In this document: piece by piece, positions 12,901 through 23,877 of the stretch
How the letters are laid out: each line of letters starts with the position of its first letter
Position numbering within the stretch: the stretch's first letter is position 1
Assembly: GCF_000003815.2 (NCBI RefSeq)
Contig: NC_049981.1
Coordinates: forward strand, 33,093,160 to 33,157,159
DNA from: Branchiostoma floridae
Lineage: Eukaryota; Chordata; Leptocardii; Amphioxiformes; Branchiostomatidae
Reading direction: 5' to 3'
Length of the DNA stretch: 64,000 nt
Notes under the pieces: generated by a model
The model's input: only the letters and a program-made list of their open reading frames with translations
The model's database searches: none
What the model was told of the DNA's origin: nothing
Translations under genes and position numbers: made by a program

Positions 12901-13561
12901 GTTCAGAACTACAAATGAACACTGAGAAATTGAATCAGGACATGATGAAACCAAAGAGAACAGGACAGAATCTCCTACATAGAACAAAACACAACCTCCA
13001 CCGGAGTACGACTGAACTGCAATACTATTACACTATCAAACCAGTCTTGATACTGTAGAGCAGTGCTAGAATACTATACCCCCACCATTAAGCTGCTCTA
13101 GGTTCTACAGAGCTGCTCTATGACGCTCTACAACTTTAAACCTCAAACTGCTATGTTCAGATCAACATCTTTATCCCGGACATATAATTGTTTGTTTTTT
13201 TAAATAATCATTTGTTTGGCTGTACAACCAGCCAGGGCTACCCAACTAGCCATTAGCTATTAGCTATTGTTAAGGACATACAGTTGGCCCAACTTCTCTC
13301 CAGCTCCACAACTACAACCTTGCTGCTACGTTGCTAGGTAACCTGTTCCCATGGCGACCTACCCTGTGAGTGACCCCCGAGGTCGAAGGTCGTGAAGCGC
13401 ACGCCTCCCATCACGAGCTCCTCCTTAGTGGGATGTAACGTCGGCACATGCTGTCCCATTCTGTTGTCCTTCAGCATGTGTAGCAAGGTCGTCTTCCCAG
13501 CGTTGTCCAAACCCAGGAACACCAGCTGCCCAGACTTTGACATCGTTCGGACAACTTCCAT
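9946..13561 (-). CDS. SAR1: SAR1-type small GTPase (COPII coat assembly)
   Basis: The four coding exons on the minus strand are 13561-13363, 12833-12730, 11309-11178 and 10059-9946 (TAG stop). All donors and acceptors are GT/AG and the phases join correctly. The product has all G-protein motifs: GLDNAGKTT (P-loop), HVPTLHPT (switch I, typical of SAR1), DLGGH (switch II), NKID, and a [20 protein letters not shown] tail diagnostic of SAR1. SAR1 recruits Sec23/24 at ER exit sites. The oddity is the N-terminus. The first in-frame ATG gives [15 protein letters not shown], only about ten residues before the first GTPase strand, whereas SAR1 normally has a longer amphipathic membrane helix there. 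Either an upstream coding exon was missed or this is a divergent paralogue. Residues 41-46 of the last two exons are also divergent from the usual family sequence around the GNVRLHGSN segment. Confidence 0.88.
10405..11010. repeat. Four-copy tandem repeat (about 185-190 bp) in SAR1 intron
   Basis: The landmark TTTGCCCC followed by AAATGCAGGAAA and GCGTTTCAGAGGGTCCA recurs, with variation, starting near 10419, 10608, 10797 and 10974. It lies inside the last intron of the SAR1-type gene. A further dispersed copy is visible near 56924-56990 in the LIM gene intron, so this is an interspersed family locally amplified here. Confidence 0.6.
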
Positions 13562-13732
13562 GATTACAGGGTATACAGTTGCAAGCCAACATATTCTTGA
13601 CACAAATGCCTAGTTTCACAACTTTTTTCACAGTTCCAACAAGGTAGCTCAGTGGATAGCATATGATGCATGAAATTCATTGACTTCTTTTATTTAACAA
13701 GTACTTGAAGAACTAGCAAACAGAAACGCACA

Positions 13733-14047
13733 CAATCACAAAAAACACACAAACAAGTGCAAAATGCACACGAACGCACACTCACCAATTCGCGTTAACG
13801 TACACACATACAAGCAAACACACGCACACCTGCATATACATAGACACACACACACACACAGGCACACACACAGATACACACACGCACACAGGAACACACA
13901 CACAGACACACACCGATACACAGACACACACACGGACACAAACGCAGGCGCACAAACACACTCACAGACACACACACACACACCGTGACACAGACGGGCA
14001 CACATGCACTCAGACACACACAGACACAAACACACACAGGCACACAA
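13733..14047. repeat. CA/CACACA microsatellite
   Basis: A long degenerate (CA)n tract with interruptions such as GACACA, GATACA and GCACAC. Long reading frames over it on both strands are artefacts of the repeat. Confidence 0.95.
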
Positions 14048-14769
14048 AAGCGCGCCTTAGCTAGATATTCCAGCGCCTCAGTAAAATAGTCCCACAGAAA
14101 CATGTTTGTGTTTGTCGAAGTATACTGTCACTAAACCTGCAGGTAAACAACAACAACACAGAAGGTTAGAGCTCATCTCAAGGTCCTGCTGGTATCTTTT
14201 GTTACTTTGGCATAAAAAGGGGCAAGAACCAACCTGTACAAATATACACAAACCTTAGATGGAAATACTTTTCTGTCCGATGTTTGGGCAAATAGTAGCT
14301 TCCCTGTGGGTACTCTAAGCCCTGAATACAGACAAACGTCATGTAACGTATACAGATAGCTAGAAGGCTGCACCCATCAAGTTGTTGCACCAGCCGAACC
14401 ACTTCCCCCGCTCTGTCTGTCATGAAAAAGGTCAGGCCCAGGGATGTGGTGTTTATGTTTCATCACATGTTATACAAACACAATGGTTCTAACATACACA
14501 CTAGCCTGTGTAACGTTAGGAATGTTGGGCAAAATTATGACAACTGTTGACAATCCAACCCCAATGACAATGACAACAGCTCGGCCGGGCTGATGAGAAT
14601 GGGTGCATGTCACTTTGTGTGAAACAACTTCGTACTAGACCCCCATCATGACAGACTCTTGTCCCCTTTACCCCCGGGGCTGTTGCCATCCGTGCTCACC
14701 GCGTCTCTCCAACCGGTCGTCCCTGAACCGTGGTGCGTCACCGGTCGGAGGTCATTTTTACCATTAGGT

Positions 14770-15800
14770 CTTATTACCTCCATGAAATGTCATGGAGGTT
14801 ATATTTTCACTAGCGTTTGTGTGTCTGTCATCAAGATAACTGAAAAATGGCTGGGTGGATTGCTTTCATACTTGGTGTGTTGGTAGGGTGTGACAAAAGC
14901 TGGAAATAATGAGATTTTGGCTCCCCTAGCAGCTTCCTTGGTACTGCAGTGCAACTTCCGGTTTTGCTATAACGTGTTCAGAACAAGCTATGGTCACGAT
15001 TTTGGGGTGTTTGATAGCCCTTGTGCTCAGGAAGAAGTGACATGAGTTTGGGCCCCCTAGCGACCAGGTTTGGGACAGCAGGGGCATTTTTGTCAAAAAC
15101 TTCTGAAGACGATAACTCAAGAAGGGAACAACGGATTTTCATAGTTTTGGGCATGTAGGTGCCTTAGACAATGTTGTACAAAATGAATACTGATTATGCA
15201 AATTAGATCACATTTGCATAATTGATGAGAATATTCTATCATAGCATTTTTGCAATGTATCTCGTGTCTCGGACATGATATGGTCTTGACATTTCGGTGG
15301 TAGACAGTTTTTAGCGTCATGACATAGTGGGCTAAGTATCAGCCCCCTAACATTTAATTTTGGAACTACAGGGGCATTTTTGTCAAGACATTCCAAAGAG
15401 GATAACTGAAGAAGGGAACGGTGGATTGCCATCATTTTAGGCATGCAGTTAGCTTAGGCAAAGATGTTTATAATGATATTCATGTTATGCAAATGAGGAC
15501 TTTATTTGCATGATTAATGAGGAAATTGTATAATTACATTAATTCAATAGCTGGACTTCAATAGATGTAAAACATGGAAATTATGATAGGTGACACATAA
15601 ACAGATACCAAATATGCGAATAAGGAACTGATTTGCGTTATATATGCAACAATTGTAAAGCCACCTATTGATTAATGATGGGAATTTTATCCTTTTGACA
15701 TGTGTACGTTAGTCAATGATGAACATCACCATGCATAAATCATATAGATTTGTAAGTCATTTGCATAAAATTTACAAAAGCTCTGAATATTTCATGGAGG
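14770..15800. mobile_element. Repeat element bounded by ACCTCCATGAAAT inverted ends
   Basis: The left end near 14770 reads ACCTCCATGAAATGTCATGG, itself palindromic. The right end near 15788-15801 reads ATTTCATGGAGGT, the reverse complement of the left. Between them are two diverged internal copies of a segment with GGGGCATTTTTGTCAA and GAAGGGAAC (about 15080 and 15370). No transposase is visible. A small related palindrome occurs at 40728-40756. The type is inferred from the ends only. Confidence 0.45.
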
Positions 15801-16278
15801 TATGAGGTCGCCGAACTCTAGTATATAACTACTTTCTGGATTCTTGGGTGTAAGTGTGACTTTGGGGACAAAAATGACAGTCGACGTGGATGAGGCTTTT
15901 CTACTCAGAGTGCGAGACGTTATTTTCTTCTAACGTTTGACGCTTTCCTGTGGCGTCTTTTCAACGTGAGACGACTGGGATGGGCAGGTTACATGGGGAT
16001 TGTATATGGACATCTCCTGTATGGTGACAAATAAATTTCGACTGTAATCTCTAGAACAAATACACATTCCCCACATCATTATCAAAATACTCTGTTTACG
16101 TGACGAGCTACTTCAAGTGTTGGTAACAAAACTGGACCAACAACGTCGTAACACCATGCGTGGGAGAACACGTCACATCTGAAGTCGTCATTCGGGTGCG
16201 GCGCTGGGTGTGTTTTCGGAGAGAAAAAAAGCAGTCTTGTCGGCTGTTCCTCAAGGCTTTCTGCGGCGTTTCGTAAAG

Positions 16279-19200
16279 ATGTCGTCCAAGAAACTGTGTC
16301 GGAGCGCTGACAGGGCACCGGACGGTTCTGTACACGTGTGTCGTCATGACAACCAGCGCACCAATGGAATCGTCCCGGTGCTGGCGGGAACGGCGGCTGT
16401 AGTTAGCATAGTCACCCTGCTACTCGTGGTGTGGGAGGTCGCCTGTCTGAGGGGCCAGCTGACAGCGGTGCAGGGAGACTTGTGGGAGCAGCAAGAAGCG
16501 TTCCAGAGGAAACTCCAGGAACAGGTGGCCCACCTGAGGGATCACATCATACTGGGGAGCGGGTTTGAGGACGAGGCACCATGGGAGCAAGAGTTGAAAA
16601 CAAAGGTCAGAATATTCATATTTTGATTTTGCTTCTGGGACATTTGGGACCATGAAGACGCAATCAGACCACCTTATTGTCAACTAGTATTCCTGAAAGG
16701 TCTCATAAGCGAGACGGAAAATGTCCGATTTTCAGGAAAACGTGTTTTAGTTTCTTTACAACTACTAGAATTTATAAGGGTGGAGTCGGCCCCAGGGTAA
16801 AATGGCGCAGAAATATAGAATAGTTCTGGAGAAATGGATAACTAGGGTGGCCATTTTTTGCATCCTAACTTGGAACGTAGCGATCGCAAGGTTATGCTAT
16901 AAGCAAGAAAGAACTTGACTGAAAGCGGTCTGAAAGTAAAACAGAACTTTGACAGGTAATTAACGACATGCCGCAACAAGCGCCTAAGGTCACCTGAGGT
17001 AACCACCAGACAAGAGGGAATCATGATCAGGGCTAGAGGCTGAAATTAATTCGCAGTGACAATGTTAACAATCTGAACACTTGGTGGAACTCTTTTAGAG
17101 CACATAGTTGATAGTTAGCTTGGCAATTCATCGTCTCCTCCGCTCCCCTTGTTCAGAAATATCTGGAACAGGAAAAGTAGTGTACGTGCCACGTACAGCA
17201 TTTAGTGGTTACAAGGGGGCTGCTATTGCTCACTGTAACGGAAAGATAATTATCCTATTTGCAGACCTCTGTGCCTCTCAGCCCCGAGGGCCCCGGTAAG
17301 GACGAGGTGAACGCCAATGCAGACCTGCAACGTGATCACAGCGCCACCTTCCGGCAAGATGCAGCAGTGCACCACAGGTCGAAGAGAGAGTTGCCTTCGA
17401 ATTCGATGGCCAACACTGTGCTCATGCGAGGGAATCTTGGAGGTAATGGATAAAAACTTTTGATATGTATAACAGTCATACTACTTGGAGGTAACGTTTA
17501 ATGCGTTTGTGTGGAGGGCCAGGACAATTGTCAAGTTAAAAAGTCATATTCTTTCAACGAGAACAATTAATTGAATCTAACGCTTGGCGTACCTGTTTTC
17601 CGCTACGTGTAGGTTCCATGGCGCAGCCCGTGCCGGTCGGTCGGGTCAGTCCCCTCGGGCTGCAGGGCCCTCCTGGTCCGCAAGGCTCTCCAGGGCCGCC
17701 CGGTCCTCCCGGTCCTCCCGGACTGCCTGGCGAGGTAAAGTACAACTCAAGTTTTTGCTCTTTCTAAGCTTTATCTGTCCCTAACCGGTGGAATAGTGCA
17801 TAATTCTTCATAGTAACCGATAATACTATACTAATACAGTCTTCTTCTTCAATCGAACCGTCTTCACAACAATCCATTATAAGTCCTGGTTAAATACCTT
17901 CATATTTATTTCAGACACAGACGAAAGGATTTTTTCTGAAACGCTCAACCGTTTTCAAAAGTATAATCCGGTTTTAAGAGTGACTTTGGAATTTTCATCT
18001 TATTGCCTACATATAACAGTCATATTCTTAAACACCATTTGCTGAGACATTGCTGTTTAGTTACTACAAAACATACTATTAGGTCAAACTTTTAACTTTT
18101 TCCTGTCGTTTGTTCCAGTGTACTTGTCCCAAATGGACCAGTCCGGATCCGGCGACTGAAGCACCGACCAGTGCGGGTTCTTCAGGCCCTCCTGGAGGTA
18201 AGAGTGATAATTCAGACCATTCAACACATTTTGAACCCATCTAGGTTAGGTTGGTCTAAGAAACGTTAAGTCAAGGTCTAAATCCCATCTCCCTGTAGCT
18301 TGGGAGTCCAAGTACTGCATTGACCGATTTCTTTAATGTATCTCTACATCTGGTTTCAGCCAACTTCTTTGTCAAGCTTCTCCAATCGACCAATAATCTT
18401 CAAACAAACGACTTACAACCTCAACATGTGTAGATAATTTATGCAGACGTTGAAAGTATTATTTAGATACACATTTCGTGCAAAGAGTATGACTAGACCC
18501 AGTTTGTTCATTTGATATGAATTGCTCTTTTGATATGAATATCCCCATGTATGATCCCACACTTCTTTTACAAGTTATCACAAACGTGGATATAACAACT
18601 GACATGGACTAAGTCAGCTTACAGATGTGTCTTATGTGGCAGAGACTGCTTCTACAATTCTCGTACCAAACTTTATAGCCAAAGCAGTTGTTGTCGATCT
18701 GATGTGAATTAGAATATTACCTTGGTCAAAATTACCCAACGTACACCATAGAACAATATCATCATTAACTAGAGAATATATCTAACCTAGTAGATCCTCC
18801 CATCATTTCGGTACAATAGATTACAATCATGTTCTGTTGTCACCACCGCTTATCAGAGTCCGACTGTGCGGGGCACCTCGCGGCCGGCCGGACGGAAAGC
18901 GGAGTGTACCTGGTCGGTCCCGCCTCCTCCCGTGTGGAGGCGTACTGTGACATGGATACCGCAGGTAGGATAGAACTCACATGTACTGTGACATGGATAC
19001 CGCAGGTATTACAGAAGTCGCATGTCATATCGCCCACTTCGGCCTTCGCCACATTTCATACGCACCAGGCATGCTGTTGAATTATTTTTTTGGGTCCGTT
19101 CTGTGTTTTTCGGCCAGAGACCACGAGGCCCCGTAGGCGTAGTTAAACGTCTTTTCTAGTTTAATTCTACATGTTAACTACGTTACGTTTACGGTACTAT

Positions 19201-21009
19201 CAGCAGTGAGAGGGGTGGAGACCAAAATTGAACAGAACTTTTGGTGTCTCTAAAAGATACGTTGCCATCCTATATCTGACACGTGTTCATGTAAATCTAA
19301 TTTTGTAAAAATGTTTATTTTGAAATTAGATGTTTGGTAGTGTACAGGTGCGTGTTTTATAGCATATAGTCAAACGAAGGATGTGATTTTTGTCCTACAC
19401 AGGAGGCGGCTGGACTATGATCCAGCGACGGGAGGACGGGTCGGTTCTTTTCGACCGGACCTGGGAGGAGTACAAGCGGGGGTTCGGGAACAAGAGTTGG
19501 GAACACTGGCTTGGGAACGAGAATATCCACCGCCTGACCAATCAGAAGACTTACCGACTTCGCATAGACATGGAGGACTGGGAACAAAATAGGCGCTTCG
19601 TTGAATACAACACCTTCAGGTGGGTAATCTTCTCTTCGGTGGACAACATAATCATCACTATAGCATGTCCAGAACACGAAATATAACCAAAAGGCTCCGC
19701 TGCAGAGCCACTAAATGTCCTTAATTGAATCTCATTTTGCTGATACTTATCCACATGAGAAAGTATACTTGATGCCTTTGCACATCTTCTTATTATATCA
19801 TCATCATCATCGGTCGACGTGATCGCACATGTTAGCACATGTTTACACACTACTTCTTATTATAATAAGTACCAATGTAAACCAGAATCAATTCTCAAGG
19901 GAAGACATCCTTGCAATAATGGAATACTTTCAGAGCGATCGTGATAGTCTTAAAATGGCACGGTCCCTGATGCGTCGCCAAATAAATGTTACAGCATTTG
20001 ATTTCATCTGGTTTATTCGACTTTGTAATAAGACAGTCAGCTCTGCTCAACTTGCCGGAGGCTATTACAAAATGCTAGCCCTAGCTACTGCTTAGCATAC
20101 AATTAACAATGTAAATGGTTACTTAGAATGCACCGTAAATTCGTGTATTGTTCCGATTCAGTTGTTGTTTTTTTTCTCTTTTTACGCACTTTTTATACAA
20201 ATAATGCAAAGCCAACAGCATTAAACTTTCCCCTCCAGGGTGTCTGACGAGGCGAGTGGATACCGGCTGCACATTTCCGGCTACACCGGTAACGTGCGGG
20301 ACTCCCTCACCTACCACAACGGGCAGCAATTAATTCGTTCATTCTTTCATTCATTTAATCCTTCCATCGTTCCTCCAGGGTGTCTGACGAGGCGAGTGGT
20401 TACCGGCTGCACATTTCCGGCTACACCGGTAACGTGCGGGACTCCCTCACCTACCACAACGGGCATCAGTTAATTCGTTCATTCTATCGTTCATTTATTC
20501 CTTCGTTTATTCATGAAATATTCCTTCTATCGTTCCACCAGGGTGTCTGACGAGGCGAGTGGTTACCGGCTGTACATTTCCGGCTACACCGGTAACGTGC
20601 GGGACTCCCTTACCTACCACAACGGGCAGCAGTTCATTCGTTCATTCATTCTATCATTCATTCATTCTGTCATTCCAGGGTGTCTGACGAGGCGAGCGGT
20701 TACCGGCTGCACATTTCCGGCTACACCGGGAACGTGCGGGACTCCCTCACCTACCACAACGGGCAGCGGTTCTCCACGCGCGACCGGGACCACGACGGTC
20801 TGTCCGGGCTGCACTGCGCGCAGCGGTACGGCCAGGGCGGCTGGTGGTACCTCGCCTGCCTCAGGTCCGGGCTGAACGGCCAGTACCTGGGTAACTGCGG
20901 CGACTCCTGGCGGTCCTGCCCGAACTCGCAGGGCGTGGTGTGGTACGACTGGAGGGGCAGGTGGTACTCGCTCAAGGCTGTGTCCATGAAAATTAAACCA
21001 CAGGGGTGA
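16279..21009 (+). CDS. Type II membrane protein with collagen stretch and FReD (FIBCD1/ficolin-like)
   Basis: Seven exons (16279-16605, 17265-17442, 17613-17734, 18119-18197, 18857-18964, 19403-19619, 20679-21009) join into an open frame of 453 codons plus stop. The protein has a short basic cytoplasmic N-terminus, one hydrophobic segment at residues 31-57 with no signal peptide (type II topology), an amphipathic stretch at 58-90, a furin-type RSKR site at 147-150, about nine Gly-X-Y triplets at 184-209 and a FReD from about 236 to the end. The FReD shows [23 protein letters not shown] (calcium-type motif) and GGWWY. FIBCD1 and ficolins bind acetylated sugars, so a pattern-recognition role is likely but inferred. 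The second and third FReD exons match those of the 209-5433 gene in length (217 bp) and phase. The first ATG followed by the membrane segment was taken as the start; a longer upstream frame begins without ATG. Confidence 0.85.
18983..19008 (+). repeat. Duplicate of exon-5 end with its donor splice site
   Basis: The last 22 exon bases of the first FReD exon plus its GTA donor (18942-18967) are repeated identically 41 bp downstream. Use of the second donor would add 41 nt, which is not a multiple of three, and shift the frame. Confidence 0.85.
20239..20678 (+). repeat. Three truncated tandem copies of the last-exon start with acceptor
   Basis: Copies starting at 20239, 20379 and 20542 each contain a CCAG acceptor followed by about 90 bp nearly identical to the start of the real last exon at 20679. 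Each stops at CACAACGGGCA(G/T)C and continues into an ATTCGTTCATTC-rich spacer. None has a donor site, so using them as acceptors would give a truncated product. Unit spacing is 140, 163 and 137 bp. Confidence 0.92.
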
Positions 21010-21960
21010 TAACTTTGTATTAATACTAATGTCTGTAGTGCGCCACCTAGCGGGAGAAGTTGGTACTGTAAGCTGTGTCCATGAAAATTAAACCCCAGGG
21101 GTAATAAGTTTTAACATTATAGCCTACGTCTGTAGATACTCTATGTAGGCTGTGAAGAGCTGAAAAGAAAATTAAACCGCAGGGGTGATAACGTTGTATC
21201 AATGCTAATGTCTGTCGTGCGCCACCTAGCTGAGGCAGTTGGTACTGTAGGCTATGTCCATGAAAATTAAACCACAGTGGTGATAACATTATAGGCAACG
21301 TCTGCAGTACGCCACCAAGCCAACGTCTGTAGGTACTCCATGTAGACTGTGTCTAAGAAAATTAAACCACAGGGATGATAACGGTGAAATGTTGCTATCG
21401 CCTGTAGTGCGCCACGTAGCGGAAGCAATTGGTACTGTAGGCGGTGTCCATGAAAATTAAACCACAGGGGGGTGGGGGGACATTGAGCTGTTGCTAATAT
21501 TTGTAGTACACCACCTAGCGGGAGCAGTTGGTACTGGAGGCTTTGTCCATGGCAATTAAACCTACGGGTGATCATGACGTTATATTAATGCTAATGTCAG
21601 TAGTGTGCCACCTAGTTGGTACGCCATAAAGATAAAACCAGAACTTTAAATATATTGTAATGAACGCTTGAAGTACGTCACTAAGCGGGAGCAGTTTGTA
21701 CCGTAGGCTGTGTTTATGAACAATCAAACCATAAGAGTAAGTTTAATCACATGTTCAATATCTGTAACACGACACTTACCGGGGGCAGTTGGTACTGTAG
21801 GCTGTGTCCATGAACAATAAAAATATCGTAGTAATTAAGTCCAATCATATCAATATCTGTAGTGCGCCATCTAGCGGGGGCAGTTGGTATGCCATTAAGA
21901 ATGTTGACAACGTTGTACTATTGGCAGCGCCTTTAGTGCACCACCTAGCGGGGGTAATTG
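21010..21960 (+). repeat. Minisatellite made from the last-exon end and 3' UTR
   Basis: About ten degenerate units of roughly 90-100 bp follow the stop codon. Each resembles the final coding segment (GTGTCCATGAAAATTAAACC), then TGATAAC, then a TAGTGCGCCACCTAGCGGGA segment and GTTGGTACTGTAGGC. The real coding end (about 20958-21009) is evidently the parental unit. Coding potential is lost in the copies. Confidence 0.85.
21040..21951 (-). promoter_or_regulatory. Array of ten CTCF-like motifs
   Basis: A 14-bp segment related to GCGCCACCTAGCGG (reverse complement CCGCTAGGTGGCGC, close to the CTCF core AGRKGGC) recurs in one orientation, starting at 21040, 21219, 21309, 21409, 21508, 21605, 21675, 21769, 21864 and 21938. 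The first, fourth, ninth and tenth are the best matches; those at 21605, 21675 and 21769 are weak. Binding is not shown; the match is by eye. Confidence 0.45.
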
Positions 21961-23877
21961 GAAGTCCATGAAAGATGTGTCCATCAATATTTACCTACAG
22001 CTTTATAGTACATTATAGCCAACGACTTATTTACGTCGACCTTCTTCTTTAGAGATGTTAATTCAATTGATCTGAGCACGTGACATTAACTTAGCTTGTG
22101 CTGACCGGAAGTATCAAACTTCATGACGAACTTTCATGTTTAAACAATGCCTTTAGTTGTACTTGAACCAGATATTTCTATATCCTGGTATGTTGATATT
22201 CCACGTTATTCCAATAAGGATCAATTAAACCACGACCACGTTAAACAGTCTCATTACTCATAATTTGGGTACCTACTGGCTGGCAAAATGCACCTGGTGA
22301 TTATTATGGTGTTACGTGTGGGCTGATTACTAATTTGTTTCGAAGATCGTTTCTAACATCATAAAAGGGACAATGGTCACGACTTCTCTCTAATTCAATT
22401 TGGGTTCATGTTTACATCTCATGTTCAGTCAACAGGGATGTTACTATTGAAAATATTGCAATTTGAAACCACCATCTGTCGGATTGATATACTTAAATGA
22501 GTCCTAAATACCCTGTTTTCTACATACAACGGATATAGGTTACCCCACGGATAACGGTGAACTAACGTCTAACAAGAACAGCGTAGGTATGTCCTCTTCC
22601 TCCCCTCCCCGATTGAACACATATTCTTCACAAAGTTAGAAAGTATTTAACTCAAAATCAAACTTGCTACACAAGCTAAACTCCCTCAGATATCTGGCAA
22701 AACATGTCACATACCTGTCGCCATCTTCCCCATACTTCCGAACACGTGTAGTTGTGATAACAGCGCCGAAAGTCGAAGAACTAACGCACAACCAATAAAG
22801 CGAAGCTTCGCCAAGCATCATTGCAGGCAGAAAATTTCCTATCCCACAGGTCAAAGGTCAAACGTCCACTGATTCAACATATCCAATACTTAGTATATTA
22901 GCTGAATCATTCGAGATATGTAAAAGCGGGAATAGTATGTAAAAAATGAAAAAGAAGAAATGCACATAGAAGAACAGAGACTGTCAGAAAAGAATAATGC
23001 TATAATTACCTGATATCTAGAGTCATATGACAGCAAACTTGGTACATTGACCATATTGTGATAATCAGGTGGTGATGCGAGCTTAAACCTTTGACCGTAA
23101 CTGTTGACGTGTCTCGTCCTCCGGATGTTCCCTGCAGGGGTGTTTTCTCAAAAGTTTCAAGGAAATTTAGCGGAAACTAGACCAGGATCGCTACGTTACA
23201 TCACGAAAAGTAAGGTGGGTTACGGAATGCTATCATTTTTTAAACCCTAAATAGTTCCGAGCCTTTTGGGGCCGTACAAAACCGGGAATTTAGTCCCGTG
23301 TAACGTTATATAGTGGTACAGTAGCTAGTAGTAGAGTAGAGTAGAGTAGAGTTGGCAGACGTCCTGTGGACGTGTGGGGAGGGGGGCACTATTATTTGAA
23401 AGTCCGAAGACAAATAACTTTTTTCCGCAACGTAGTTTACAAACAATGTTTTATCCATCCATGGCTAGCAATACTAGTCAGAGTTGCTGTCCCGTTATAT
23501 CAGTCCGTTTTGTCGGATTCGGGTACCGGTGCTTCCTTCTCGTGTGATCATTTTGTTGTTGTTGTTGTTGTTGTTGTTCATGTCTCTCTGCTTTTCCCGA
23601 ACTCTTAGCGGCGACCTATTATGTTGACCTTGATCCTGTAAAGATTATTGGTGCATAATGTTGCGAGAGCGTACAAGCACCTACTAGTACAGCGTATTAG
23701 TTAACCTACTAGTAATAAGCTCAATACACAACGATCTAGTCTGTAGTCAAGTACTAGCAATTACACAGGTGAAAGCTTTGAATGTGTCTACATCTGACTT
23801 TTTTTACCTCAGAAGATATGAGATATATATGAATGGGAAAATAACGTATTGCTGCACCCCACCCCCCACAGAGCAGA
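21961..23877. other. Intergenic region before first zinc-finger gene
   Basis: No supported coding exon. It contains a GTAGAGTAGAGTAGAG microsatellite near 23330-23350 and a TTG repeat near 23551-23576. The 3' end must hold the last 5' UTR intron of the zinc-finger gene, because a CCCCACAG acceptor ends eight bases before its ATG. Confidence 0.4.

Larger units (their letters stand above)
13562..16278. other. Intergenic region between SAR1 and collagen/FReD gene
   Basis: It contains the CA microsatellite, an approximately 1-kb repeat element (14770-15800) and otherwise unremarkable sequence. It should hold the SAR1 promoter and any upstream SAR1 exon (right after 13561), and the promoter of the collagen/FReD gene (just before 16279). 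I could not fix a TATA box or transcription start for either. Confidence 0.4.

Noticed and set aside
13736..14103. Cys/Val- and His/Thr-rich frames on both strands
   Set aside because: They are translations of the CA microsatellite.
20240..20473. Separate FReD gene fragment
   Set aside because: It is the first of the truncated last-exon copies of the collagen/FReD gene, not a separate gene.
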